Below are positions 1-8,051 of a stretch of DNA of 40,178 bases, piece after piece. Position 1 is the first letter of the stretch. Each line of letters opens with the position of its first letter. The notes beneath the pieces are model-generated. The model did not search any database, was not told the origin of the DNA, and was given only the letters and a program-made list of their open reading frames with translations. Source of the DNA: CAYFVU01 sp964594775 (GTDB lineage: Bacteria > Spirochaetota > Spirochaetia > DSM-16054 > Sediminispirochaetaceae); contig CAZQNO010000027.1 of the NCBI GenBank assembly GCA_964594775.1, forward strand, positions 1 through 40,178. Reading direction: 5' to 3'. Made by a program: the position numbers and the translations under genes.

Positions 1-60
<60 letters not shown>

Positions 61-66
61 TTTCAC

Positions 67-140
67 GTACCCATAGCTCAGCTGGATAGAGCGTTAGATT
101 GCGGATCTAAAGGCCGGAGGTTCGAGTCCTCTTGGGTACG
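67..140 (+). tRNA. tRNA-Arg(GCG)
   Basis: The gene folds as a complete 74-nt cloverleaf. Acceptor strands are GTACCCA (67-73) and TGGGTAC (133-139), with discriminator G140. The anticodon stem TTAGA/TCTAA encloses the loop TTGCGGA, so the anticodon at 101-103 is GCG. The D-loop has A after GG (A20), and C35 is present; both are arginine identity elements. CCA is not encoded. Most bacteria read CGU/CGC with an ACG (inosine-modified) tRNA, so GCG is uncommon. Confidence 0.93.
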
Positions 141-152
141 CGGTTTCATTAC

Positions 153-237
<85 letters not shown>

Positions 238-250
238 TATTGCAACTCCG

Positions 251-338
251 GGAGAGGTGTCCGAGTGGCCGAAGGAGTACGCTTGGAAAGCGTATGTACC
301 CTATCCGGGTACCGAGGGTTCGAATCCCTCCCTCTCCG
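251..338 (+). tRNA. tRNA-Ser(GGA)
   Basis: This is a class II tRNA with acceptor strands GGAGAGG (251-257) and CCTCTCC (331-337) and discriminator G338. The anticodon stem TACGC/GCGTA holds the loop TTGGAAA, so the anticodon is GGA (UCC/UCU). The long variable arm and the T-arm are nearly identical to those of the other two tRNA-Ser genes here. CCA is not encoded. Confidence 0.95.
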
Positions 339-340
339 TT

Positions 341-463
341 CCCTCCGGTGTCGAAGATCAGGTCCTGTGCAATGGGCAGCTGCCCAACCCCGTCAGGACC
401 GGAAGGTAGCAGCGGTAGGCAGCCATTCCATGTGACACAGTGCACTTGATTGGAGCCGGAGGG
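341..463 (+). ncRNA. ffs: signal recognition particle RNA (4.5S-type)
   Basis: The conserved SRP domain IV hairpin is obvious at about 392-413: GTCAGGACC, a GGAA tetraloop, then GGTAGCAGC, with the asymmetric internal loop that binds the Ffh M domain. The RNA ends pair perfectly, CCCTCCGG (341-348) with CCGGAGGG (456-463), which sets the limits at about 123 nt. A T-rich run follows. The RNA partners Ffh to target nascent membrane and secreted proteins. Its place after a tRNA-Ser and before dnaX is common in bacteria. The exact 5' end is inferred from the terminal helix. Confidence 0.93.
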
Positions 464-475
464 TTTTCTTTTTTT
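464..475 (+). terminator. T-rich tail after the SRP RNA
   Basis: The closing helix of the SRP RNA (CCGGAGGG at its 3' side) is followed directly by TTTTCTTTTTTT. Helix plus T-run could act as an intrinsic terminator or as the end from which the mature RNA is trimmed. dnaX begins 65 nt further on and may rely on read-through. Confidence 0.5.
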
Positions 476-540
476 ACGGCTCCCGCGGACCGGGCCGGCA
501 ACTAGCGAGACCCGAACAGCGCGAAAGAGAGACGATACGT

Positions 541-2193
541 ATGTCATACGAAGTAACGGCCACGAAGAAACGGCCCCAAAATTTCGAATCCCTCGTCGGA
601 CAAGATTTTGTCGTTTCAACCCTCAAGAGTTCGATGGAGCTCGGCCGCATCGCCCACGCCTACCTCTTTTCCGGACCGAGGGGGGTGGGAAAGACTTCGG
701 CGGCCAGGATCCTCGCCAAGGCACTGAACTGCGAGAAGGGTCCCACCGCCGAGCCCTGCGGGCACTGCTCCCTCTGCAGCGAAATCGCCGGTGGGAACTC
801 TTTAGACGTCATAGAGATCGACGGGGCGAGCAATACCTCGGTAAACGATGTGCGGGAACTGAAGGACGAGGTTCTCTTCGCCCCGAACAGCAGCCGCTAC
901 AAGATCTACATCATCGACGAAGTCCACATGCTCAGCAACAGCGCCTTCAATGCGCTGCTGAAGACCATCGAGGAACCGCCTCCCTACATCGTATTCATTT
1001 TCGCCACCACGGAAATCCACAAGGTCCCGGCGACGATTCGGTCTCGCTGCCAGCAATTCAACTTCCGCCTCATTTCCGTGGAGATAATAAAGGAAAAACT
1101 GCGGGAAACGGCTGAGGAGCTGCATTTAGCGGCCGAAGACGAGGCCCTCTTCTGGATCGCAAAGGAGGCGACGGGAAGCCTGCGGGACGCCTATACCCTC
1201 TTCGACCAAATCGCCTCCTTTTCCGAAAAGAAGATCACGCTGACACTAATCCAAGAAAAACTCGGCCTTGTAGGAATCGACGCGATCAACGATATCGCCC
1301 AGTCCATGGTCGACGAAAACGGCAGCGAGGTCATCAAGAAGGCCCAGGATATCTTTTCTCAAGGAGTAGCGATAGAGCAGTTCATCATCGATCTGTCCGA
1401 ATATTTTCGCAACATCCTTCTCCTCTCGCGGGGTATCGACCGGGAGACGATTCTCGGCTTTCCGGCCTCCCGTTTCTCACCAAGGGTGGTGGAGGCTTTT
1501 AATCCCTCGCAGCTCGAATACGCCCTCGGGCGCCTCTTCGAGCTCTACCGAAATCTCCGTTTCTCCCTCAATCAGCGCTTCGAAACAGAGCTTGTTTTGA
1601 GCGACCTCTCCTCTCTCCGCAGGAGAATAAGCCATACCGCCCTGGTGGGCCGAATCGAGGAATTGAGAAAGGAGCTGTACGGAGGCCGTGCAGCTTCGAA
1701 GGGCCGGGACCATTCCCCGGACGGGGCTGCACCGTCTAAGCCGCCGTCTATCGACTCTCGGGAAGCCGCCGCGCCGGCCGAGCATCAGCAGGCCGAGCAT
1801 CAGCAGGCCGAAACAGGCGAGAAGCCGTCTGCGCAGCGCAAAGGACTCACGCAGGATGAGATCTCCGCTCTCATAGTCGAGCTCAAAGACAAGCCCTCCC
1901 TCGCTTCGGCGCTGCAGAAGGTGCAAAGCTGGCAGACCGAGGGAAGCGTTCTCAGAATCAGCAGCGACTCCGGCTACTCGGCCAATAAAATTCGGGCCGA
2001 ACTCCCCACCCTGACACAACTGCTCAAGAAAATTACCGGAAAAAACCTCGACGTACGGGTGAACAGCGGCGGAGAAAAGCCTTCAGAGGGAGAAGCGGAA
2101 GATGAAGACTCACACGCAGAGCTGGTGAAGAAGGTATTTCGAGGGCAAATAGTAGAAAACGGAGGATCCAATGAATCCAATGGACCTATTTAA
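541..2193 (+). CDS. dnaX: DNA polymerase III subunit gamma/tau
   Basis: Clamp-loader ATPase that loads the sliding clamp and ties the replicase to the helicase in the cytoplasm. The 550-residue product has a Walker A motif GPRGVGKT (45-52), zinc-binding cysteines C64, C73, C76 and C79, the Walker B/DExH-like box IIDEVH (124-129) and the sensor motif SRC (168-170). A low-complexity linker near residues 380-430 carries a short tandem repeat, AEHQQ AEHQQ AE. The ATG at 541 follows a GAAAGAGAGA purine stretch. The last 23 bases overlap ybaB. Length suits a tau-type product; I see no convincing signal for a shorter gamma form. Confidence 0.97.
   Translation: MSYEVTATKKRPQNFESLVGQDFVVSTLKSSMELGRIAHAYLFSGPRGVGKTSAARILAKALNCEKGPTAEPCGHCSLCSEIAGGNSLDVIEIDGASNTSVNDVRELKDEVLFAPNSSRYKIYIIDEVHMLSNSAFNALLKTIEEPPPYIVFIFATTEIHKVPATIRSRCQQFNFRLISVEIIKEKLRETAEELHLAAEDEALFWIAKEATGSLRDAYTLFDQIASFSEKKITLTLIQEKLGLVGIDAINDIAQSMVDENGSEVIKKAQDIFSQGVAIEQFIIDLSEYFRNILLLSRGIDRETILGFPASRFSPRVVEAFNPSQLEYALGRLFELYRNLRFSLNQRFETELVLSDLSSLRRRISHTALVGRIEELRKELYGGRAASKGRDHSPDGAAPSKPPSIDSREAAAPAEHQQAEHQQAETGEKPSAQRKGLTQDEISALIVELKDKPSLASALQKVQSWQTEGSVLRISSDSGYSANKIRAELPTLTQLLKKITGKNLDVRVNSGGEKPSEGEAEDEDSHAELVKKVFRGQIVENGGSNESNGPI
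1776..1805 (+). repeat. 15-bp tandem repeat inside the dnaX linker
   Basis: GGCCGAGCATCAGCA occurs twice head to tail (1776-1790 and 1791-1805), and a third, degenerate start follows. It adds AEHQQ units to the proline/alanine/glutamine-rich linker between the clamp-loader core and the C-terminal tau domain. Being in frame, copy-number change would only alter linker length. Confidence 0.8.
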
Positions 2194-2488
2194 AAATCTG
2201 CAGGAACTGCAGTCTCAATTCGGCAGCATGCAGGAGAAGATGAAGCACATCACCGTAACCGGCACCTCCGGCGGCGATATGGTCCGCATCAGCCTCAACG
2301 GCCACATGAGCGTAACGGATGTACACATAGCCAAAGAGGTCGTCGACCCTGAAGATGTGGAAATGCTTCAGGACCTCATCCTCGCCGCCTTTACCGACGC
2401 TTCGGCCAAGCTCAAAGAAAAGATGCAGGAGGAGATGTCGGACATCACCGGCGGCATGGGAATTCCTCCGGGTCTCATGGGCAGCTGA
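2171..2488 (+). CDS. ybaB: YbaB/EbfC nucleoid-associated protein
   Basis: Small DNA-binding protein of the YbaB/EbfC family (105 residues, the usual size), which forms dimers that coat DNA. The sequence shows the family layout: an N-terminal helix (DLFKNLQELQSQFGSMQEKM), a central beta-sheet with a GGDMVRISLNG stretch, and a C-terminal helix ending in GMGIPPGL. GGAGG at 2161-2165 lies 5 nt before the ATG at 2171 and favours it over the in-frame ATG at 2180. It overlaps dnaX by 23 bases and is followed by recR after 2 nt, the classical dnaX-ybaB-recR arrangement. Confidence 0.96.
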   Translation: MNPMDLFKNLQELQSQFGSMQEKMKHITVTGTSGGDMVRISLNGHMSVTDVHIAKEVVDPEDVEMLQDLILAAFTDASAKLKEKMQEEMSDITGGMGIPPGLMGS

Positions 2489-2490
2489 AC

Positions 2491-3078
2491 ATGAACGGCC
2501 TCGAACGCCTCATCACCCACCTCTCCCGCCTGCCGGGAGTGGGAAAAAAGAGCGCCGGCCGCATCGCCTATCACCTGTTGAAGGCCGACGGAGACTCGGT
2601 TAATCGCCTCGCCGGGGCCATCGCCGAACTGCAGAATACGGTGAAAAAGTGCTCCGTCTGCGGCAATTACACCGAGCAGGACCCCTGTCCCATCTGCACC
2701 GACGGCGGCAGGGACCGGCAGCTGATGTGTGTGGTCGAACAGCCCCAGGACGTACACACCATCGAACAGACCGGAGAATACCGGGGCCTCTACCACGTCC
2801 TCGGCGGCGCGATCAATCCCATCGAGGGAGTCGGACCGGACAAACTCTCCATCTCTTCTCTCTTGCGCCGCATAACCGCCGGGCCGGTGCAAGAGGTGAT
2901 CATCGCCACCAACCCCACCGTAGAGGGAGACACCACCGCCCTCTACCTCCATCGAATGCTCAACGAACGGGAAATACCCGTCAGCCGCCTCGCATCGGGC
3001 CTTCCCGTCGGAGGAGACCTCGAATATGCCGACCGCAGCACCCTTGCCAGGAGTCTGAAGAGCCGCACGAAGATGTGA
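2491..3078 (+). CDS. recR: recombination mediator RecR
   Basis: RecR works with RecF/RecO to load RecA on single-stranded gaps. The 195-residue protein has an N-terminal helix-hairpin-helix (LPGVGKKSAGRIA, residues 14-26), a C4 zinc finger (C54, C57, C66, C69), a Toprim domain (E83, D87 and EGD at 145-147) and the usual C-terminal GLPVGGDLEYAD segment. Length and domain order match the family exactly. The ATG lies 2 nt after the ybaB stop with only a weak GGGCAG upstream, so translation is probably coupled. Confidence 0.97.
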   Translation: MNGLERLITHLSRLPGVGKKSAGRIAYHLLKADGDSVNRLAGAIAELQNTVKKCSVCGNYTEQDPCPICTDGGRDRQLMCVVEQPQDVHTIEQTGEYRGLYHVLGGAINPIEGVGPDKLSISSLLRRITAGPVQEVIIATNPTVEGDTTALYLHRMLNEREIPVSRLASGLPVGGDLEYADRSTLARSLKSRTKM

Positions 3079-3114
3079 CGATTTCCGTGTAGTTCCTCGT
3101 AAAAGGGGCCGTTT

Positions 3115-3888
3115 TTACCCTTCTTCTCCCCCTTTTCCTTCCTCCTCGAGGACCTGCAGCAGCGCTTCGAGTTTTTCGAAATGGCTGCCCTTCCAGTAGA
3201 TCTTCCCGCAGCACCGGCAAATCTTGTAGGCCCTGCACCAGCGGCGCACCCCCGGCGGAATTTCGCCCTTGTGCCGCTCCCACTCCCCGCCCTCGGTCGG
3301 CAGGGGACGAAGCTCGCCGTTGCAGCCGACGCAGCGGCTAAAGGGACTGATCAATCGGAAAAGGTCGAGCCGCCGCACCACCTCCCGCACCTGTTCGAAG
3401 GGGTCGGTCGAACGGACGTAGAGCCCCCGCGAGACGATGCGGCGCATCAGCAGCTGCCGGTCGCGGGTAAGAAGGATGAGGTCTTCCTCGGCACAGCGGC
3501 GGGCCAGCTCCTCATCGCCGGTCCGCCGGCCGTATTCGGTGGAAAAGCCGAGAAAGCGCAGACGCCGGGCCAGGGTCCCCAGATGCACGTCGGCAATGAA
3601 GCGGGGTACTCGCAGCGGTTCGGGCCGCAGGCCGCTCAGCCCCGCTATGTCCAGGCGTTCGAAGACGGGATAAAAAGATATGAAGTCGCCGGGGCGGACC
3701 TGATAGGAGAAATCGACGGACTCTCCGTCGACGAGGATGAGATCGATCTCCACGTGAGGTACGCCGAAGGATTCGCCGAGGTCCTTGACCGTCTGCCCCT
3801 CGGCGGCCTCCACATCGATGATGCGCTTTCTCTGCTCCTCCCGCAGAAAGAAGTTCAGTTCTTCATAAAAGCGGAGCCGGACCTTCAT
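3115..3888 (-). CDS. Mut7-C family RNase-like protein with N-terminal ubiquitin-like domain
   Basis: A 257-residue protein with two recognisable parts. Residues 1-80 look like the Mut7-C ubiquitin-like (beta-grasp) domain. Residues 94-240 match the Mut7-C (DUF82) PIN-like domain, with D100 in FIADVHLGTLARRLR and D143 in LLTRDR as probable metal ligands. A zinc ribbon follows (C186/C189 and C224/C227). Members are predicted RNases; the substrate here is unknown. Its ATG overlaps the stop of the upstream ATPase gene as ATGA (3885-3888), so the two are very likely translated together. It is last in a minus-strand operon and converges on recR. Confidence 0.85.
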   Translation of the reverse strand: MKVRLRFYEELNFFLREEQRKRIIDVEAAEGQTVKDLGESFGVPHVEIDLILVDGESVDFSYQVRPGDFISFYPVFERLDIAGLSGLRPEPLRVPRFIADVHLGTLARRLRFLGFSTEYGRRTGDEELARRCAEEDLILLTRDRQLLMRRIVSRGLYVRSTDPFEQVREVVRRLDLFRLISPFSRCVGCNGELRPLPTEGGEWERHKGEIPPGVRRWCRAYKICRCCGKIYWKGSHFEKLEALLQVLEEEGKGGEEG

Positions 3889-5624
3889 TCCTGTAGATCC
3901 GGCTCCTTCATCGGGCCGGCCTGCCGAACCTCGTATGAGCGCAGCCGGTTCAGCGCAGCGGCGAACTCGAGTCCCCGAAAGCGCACCAGCTCGCCGGATT
4001 TCCGGCCGCCCACGGCGTCGAGTCCTTCCTCGTCTATTCGCTTCATTATCAGCTTTACGATTTCCCGGAGGGTCCGCCTGCCGTCCATAAGACTCTTCGC
4101 CGTCACCATTGCCTCGGCGACGGCCTTCGCCTGTCCCGGATGAATCAGCTGTTCCACTGCGCTCAAATCGATCCGTTCGGTCCCGAAATCGATGAGGCGG
4201 GGTCCGTGGACATTGATCTTCACCTCCCGTCGGCCCCGGCTCGGATCGATTCCCGAAGGAAGCGGTGCCCGTTCGTGTACCGTTCCGAAGCCGTCGCCGC
4301 CCTCGGGCACCCGTTCGCTGCGGTACTTCTCGGCAATACTCTTTGCCTCCTCCGTCACCTCTTCGGGCACGTAGGCGTTCATCGAAACAACCGTGTCGGC
4401 CACATCGAAGTAGTCCCCCGAACCTCCTATCACCAGTACGGTGGAGACGCCGAGATCGCTGTAGAGGCTGCGGACCTTGTCGATGAAGGGGGTAATCGGC
4501 TCCCGCTCCTTCGCCACGAGCTCCTGCATCCTGTGGTCGCGGATCATGAAGTTGGTGGCGCTGGTGTCTTCGTCTATGAGGATGCTGCGGCAGCCGGCCT
4601 CTATTGCCTCGATGATGTTTGCCGCCTGACTGGTGCTTCCGCTGGCATTTTCCGAGCTGAAGGAGTCGGTGGGCCGGCCGTGGGGAAGATTGGAGATGAA
4701 GGGGCTTATACCGGTCTTCTCAATCCTCCGCCCGTCCTCGGCCCGGATCTTGCAGGCCGCCGCTTCGGTGACCACGAACTCCCGGCCGTCGTCGGGTATG
4801 TGGTTGTAGACTCCCTGCTCGACGGCATTGAGGAGGGTCGACTTGCCGTGATACCCGCCGCCTACGACGAGGGTGACCCCGCGCCGGATCCCCATCCCGC
4901 TGATCCGCCCCCCATTGGGGAGATCCGCCTCCACCCGCAGACTCTCCGGTGAGCGGAAGGCCACTGCCTCCTCCCTGTCCATCGGCCTGTCGTCTATTCC
5001 GCTGCGCCGTGGCAGGAGCGCTCCATCGGCAACAAATGAGACGAGCCCCCGCTCCGTACAGAACTCCCTCAGCGCATCGGCATCTTCTGCGGTCTCCACC
5101 TGCCGGTAGAGGGCCTCTCTGTTCAGACGGGAAAAGAGGAGGGAAGCATCTACGATGCCGGGGAGCTGTTCGCTACACATCTTTTCGGCGATCCGGCCGG
5201 CAATCTTGCGTCCGAAGGCCGGCAAGCCCATGATGAAGCGGGCTTCTACCCAATCGGCAGTGACGATGCAGCTCGTGCGCTCAATCATCTCCTGCCCCGG
5301 CCGGTCTATGTCGATGACACTGCTCTTACCGCTTCCTCCGGCCTTCTTCGTCCTCCCGCAGGCTTCGGCGAAACGGCGGGTCAGGAAGTCTCTCAGACCG
5401 ATCTCCCGGCTCTTTGGAGTATAGGTAGTTTCGGGAAAGGCGGCAATCTTCATCGGCACACGGACCCTCATGCGGGAGGGTGCGGCGAAGGGATCGCCCT
5501 GAACGTGGTCGACAAAGAGGGTGAAGCGGTCGAATTCCCAGCTGCCGGCGCAGTCTTTGTAGGCCTTGTAGCCTCTGCCGTCGATCCTCCTAAAGAGTTT
5601 CGAAAGGTCCTCCGCCGTTCGCAT
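3885..5624 (-). CDS. predicted ATPase of the ABC class (PF09818-type)
   Basis: A soluble 579-residue ATPase with no membrane segment. It shows Walker A GGGYHGKST (255-263), an unusual signature-like SENASGSTSQA (324-334) and Walker B SILIDED (347-353, D351/E352), followed by DTSATNFMIRD. This pattern identifies the stand-alone ABC-class ATPases of COG3044/PF09818 rather than a transporter subunit. From memory, the trypanosome mitochondrial protein MRB1590 belongs to this family and binds RNA, so a role with RNA is possible. The 4-base overlap with the RNase-like gene points the same way. AGGAGA precedes the ATG by 10 nt, and the djlA-like stop is 14 nt upstream. Confidence 0.85.
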   Translation of the reverse strand: MRTAEDLSKLFRRIDGRGYKAYKDCAGSWEFDRFTLFVDHVQGDPFAAPSRMRVRVPMKIAAFPETTYTPKSREIGLRDFLTRRFAEACGRTKKAGGSGKSSVIDIDRPGQEMIERTSCIVTADWVEARFIMGLPAFGRKIAGRIAEKMCSEQLPGIVDASLLFSRLNREALYRQVETAEDADALREFCTERGLVSFVADGALLPRRSGIDDRPMDREEAVAFRSPESLRVEADLPNGGRISGMGIRRGVTLVVGGGYHGKSTLLNAVEQGVYNHIPDDGREFVVTEAAACKIRAEDGRRIEKTGISPFISNLPHGRPTDSFSSENASGSTSQAANIIEAIEAGCRSILIDEDTSATNFMIRDHRMQELVAKEREPITPFIDKVRSLYSDLGVSTVLVIGGSGDYFDVADTVVSMNAYVPEEVTEEAKSIAEKYRSERVPEGGDGFGTVHERAPLPSGIDPSRGRREVKINVHGPRLIDFGTERIDLSAVEQLIHPGQAKAVAEAMVTAKSLMDGRRTLREIVKLIMKRIDEEGLDAVGGRKSGELVRFRGLEFAAALNRLRSYEVRQAGPMKEPDLQE

Positions 5625-5638
5625 ATGATACTATTCTC

Positions 5639-6460
5639 CTATGCCCCTCGCTCGCTCCGTATCTTCTCGTAGGCTTCCTGGATCTCCCGGAACTTCTCGT
5701 TCGCAAATCTAGTGAACTCCTCCGGCAGGCCTTTAGAGGCGATTTTATCGGGATGGTACTCGTTCACCAGTGTGCGGTAAGCCTTCTTGACTTCATCGTC
5801 CGCAGCTTTAGAGTCGAGACCCAAGACGGCATAGTACTTTTCGAGGTCCGACACATAGCGGTTGCGGATCGTCTCCATCCGCTGAGCCGAGAAATTGAAG
5901 ATGGTCCCGGCCCGGTCTATGAGCTTCTGCTCTCCCTCGCTCACCACACTATCCACCGCCGCGACGCGGTAGAGGATGTCGATGAGGAGCTCCAGGATCT
6001 GGGGCTGCCCCTTGAACTGCCCGTAGAACTGGTAGGCCAGATCGTCGAAGCGTTCTGCAGATCGTACGGCGGTGTGGAAGATCCGCTCGGCGGTTTTTCG
6101 GCTTTCCGGATCGAGGCTGAGGTCTCTGTCCATGAACTCTTCGACCTTCCGTACCTCCTCCCGGCTCACCGTGCCGTCGGCCTGGGCCACCTTGGCTATC
6201 ATCGAAAAGGCACCGACGAAGAAGATTATCTGCGACTGCTGCTGAGGGGAGAGGTTCCGGCCGTAGGGAAAGCCGAAACCGCGGTTTCGGGTAAAGGGGT
6301 CGGCTCCGCCGGAGCTCCCTCCGTCGAAGGGCGACTCGATCCGCCCGAGCTCCTCGCTCTTGTCGATGGTATGGCCGAAGGCCGCTCCGGCAATGGCGCC
6401 GAAGGGACCGCCTATGGCAAAACCGAGGGTTCCTCCAATGAGTTTTCCCATCCAGCCCAT
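5639..6460 (-). CDS. DjlA-like co-chaperone (TerB domain plus J domain)
   Basis: The protein (273 residues from this start) begins with a glycine/alanine-rich hydrophobic segment MGWMGKLIGGTLGFAIGG, then a TerB-like helical domain (about 75-200), then a C-terminal J domain (about 207-270) with HPD at 236-238. This is the DjlA architecture: a membrane-associated partner that stimulates DnaK. I chose the ATG at 6460, two bases past the stop of the upstream gene with GAGAAG 8 nt ahead, over the ATG at 6490, which would overlap the upstream gene by 28 bases and lacks the family's MG(W) start. The gene lies inside the GH63-ATPase-RNase operon. Confidence 0.88.
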   Translation of the reverse strand: MGWMGKLIGGTLGFAIGGPFGAIAGAAFGHTIDKSEELGRIESPFDGGSSGGADPFTRNRGFGFPYGRNLSPQQQSQIIFFVGAFSMIAKVAQADGTVSREEVRKVEEFMDRDLSLDPESRKTAERIFHTAVRSAERFDDLAYQFYGQFKGQPQILELLIDILYRVAAVDSVVSEGEQKLIDRAGTIFNFSAQRMETIRNRYVSDLEKYYAVLGLDSKAADDEVKKAYRTLVNEYHPDKIASKGLPEEFTRFANEKFREIQEAYEKIRSERGA

Positions 6461-6462
6461 GG

Positions 6463-7893
6463 CTACATCTTCTCGATAAGCATAGAACATTTTCCCGAAG
6501 GTATGGGAAGGGTCTTCTTTTTGTTTTCGTCGAGTATGTTTATGGTAAAGTAGTAGAGCTTTTCCGATTCCAAGCGCACCTCCCAGCCTCTGTTGCTTTT
6601 ATTGGTAAGAATCGAAATGATGTTTCTCTTGAGAGAGAGGTTCTCTATCCCCATGATCTCTAAATTCGGCATGATCCAGTCGACGGTCTTTCGCGGCAGA
6701 CTAATAAAGAGGCCCAGCACGTTTTCTATCATCAAGGTGATGGTGGAGAGACCGAGTAAGGGCAGATACCGCGCCTTGGGAAAGTCCTCGTTTCCCTCCC
6801 ATTGCGCCGGACCCTCTCTTTTTGGGAGATAGGCCTCCCACACGTTTCCCTCTTCTCTTCCCTCGGGATGAAGGGTATCGAGAACGTAGTAGAGATGCCG
6901 TATCGCCGCTTCACGGGCCAGCTCATAGCGGGCATACTTCTCCAGCCCCTTTATTATCATCATATTGAAGGCAGGATACACCGAACCTCTGCATCCTGCG
7001 CCATTTTCATCAAACTCTTGCTCGTCGGCGGCGAGGCTGGGAAAGGGGTGGTCGACGCCGAAGGTGTTAGGGTTTTTCAGATGATCGATTAGCCTCGAAG
7101 CCTTCGCCTCGTTGGGGATCTCCGCCAGAAGGGTCCAGAAGGCGGCGATGGTCTTTACCTTAAGACGCTTTTCGTTCCGGTCGAGATCGTAGTAAAACCC
7201 GCTTTTCTCGTCCCACATAAGCGAGTTTATCCTCGTCTTGAGGGAGAAGTAGTGGCGTTTGTAGGTAAAACTCAGCTCTTTGTCGTTGAGGATGTCGCCG
7301 AGGGCGGACAGGTACAGGGCATTGATCGCCTGCTGCGTGTTGAAGTCCACCGGGTAGCAGGCGTCCTCCCGCGGTGCATTCTCCATTCTCGTCGCCTCGA
7401 GAGGAACGGCGTAGAGCCCGTTCTCTCTGCGAAAGTGTTCTTCGAGCCAGCTGAAATAACGCTGGAGAATCGGGACTACTTCTTTGATTCTCTTTTTATT
7501 CCCGCCCTTGTGAAAGAGATTGTATTCGGCGTAGGAAAACAGGGGAGGCTGTATGCCCTCGGGATTGTCGTCGGTAAAAACGGGAGAACCGTCTTCGATA
7601 CGATACGCTCCGCGAATAGCCCCCGACTCCTCCTGCTTACCGTAAAAGTTGTCCAAATTGAGATTTGCCGGAAAAATCCTATTGCTGTAGGCCAAAAAAA
7701 AGGAGGAGAAGCACGCCTCGAACTGCTGTACCAGCCCGTCATCGGGATGAGCAAGGAAGGCAGAGGCCAAACCGTTCTTATTTTGCTCTTTATTTCTATA
7801 CCAGGCGTCCTGCACCCACGCCCAGGTCTGTTCGTACAGATCTACGAAGTCCTGATCGTAGAAGTGAACGGCAGGAAAGCCTTTTTTAACCAT
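6463..7893 (-). CDS. GH63/trehalase-like glycoside hydrolase, (alpha/alpha)6 barrel
   Basis: A 476-residue cytoplasmic protein (no signal peptide) resembling the mannosylglycerate-hydrolase/GH63 and trehalase group. Conserved-looking blocks include FSYAEYNLF, VDFNTQQAINALYL, SLMWDEKSGFYYDLD, GCRGSVYPAFNMMI and GNVWEAYLPK. The repeated helical pairs fit an alpha/alpha toroid. The substrate cannot be read from the sequence; an alpha-glucoside or mannosylglycerate is plausible. An ATG at 7908 is in frame, but the -10-like TATACT at 7922-7927 would put the mRNA start near 7915, and AAGGA sits 6 nt before the ATG at 7893. It heads a four-gene minus-strand operon. Confidence 0.75.
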   Translation of the reverse strand: MVKKGFPAVHFYDQDFVDLYEQTWAWVQDAWYRNKEQNKNGLASAFLAHPDDGLVQQFEACFSSFFLAYSNRIFPANLNLDNFYGKQEESGAIRGAYRIEDGSPVFTDDNPEGIQPPLFSYAEYNLFHKGGNKKRIKEVVPILQRYFSWLEEHFRRENGLYAVPLEATRMENAPREDACYPVDFNTQQAINALYLSALGDILNDKELSFTYKRHYFSLKTRINSLMWDEKSGFYYDLDRNEKRLKVKTIAAFWTLLAEIPNEAKASRLIDHLKNPNTFGVDHPFPSLAADEQEFDENGAGCRGSVYPAFNMMIIKGLEKYARYELAREAAIRHLYYVLDTLHPEGREEGNVWEAYLPKREGPAQWEGNEDFPKARYLPLLGLSTITLMIENVLGLFISLPRKTVDWIMPNLEIMGIENLSLKRNIISILTNKSNRGWEVRLESEKLYYFTINILDENKKKTLPIPSGKCSMLIEKM

Positions 7894-7908
7894 GAGTGAT
7901 CCTTGCAT

Positions 7909-8051
7909 ATGGTACCCTTAGAGTATAAACAGTGCTATTGACGGCTGAATTAATAAGATACAACGTAGCCTCTAATAAGTCAAATGATTTATTCATTACC
8001 ACGCTTTTCCCGTCTTTCTTTTTCTGTTATCTTCTCGTAACATAGGTGCTT
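7909..8051. promoter_or_regulatory. divergent promoter region between the GH63-like and patatin genes
   Basis: This AT-rich gap separates two divergent transcripts. For the minus strand, TATACT (plus coordinates 7922-7927) is a good -10, although no convincing -35 is seen. For the plus strand, TTGACG (7938-7943) resembles a -35 without a well-spaced -10. TAACAT at 8038-8043 lies just 8 nt before the patatin ATG. No terminator or RNA structure is evident. Confidence 0.4.

Noticed and set aside
2040..2046. A AAA AAC slippery heptamer in dnaX as a programmed -1 frameshift giving gamma
   Set aside because: It lies near codon 501, far past the expected end of domain III. A shift would remove only about 30 residues, and no stimulatory stem is evident.
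3099..3118. GTAAAA...TTTTAC inverted repeat after recR as a terminator
   Set aside because: The six-base AT-only stem is too weak, and it overlaps the stop codon of the convergent gene.
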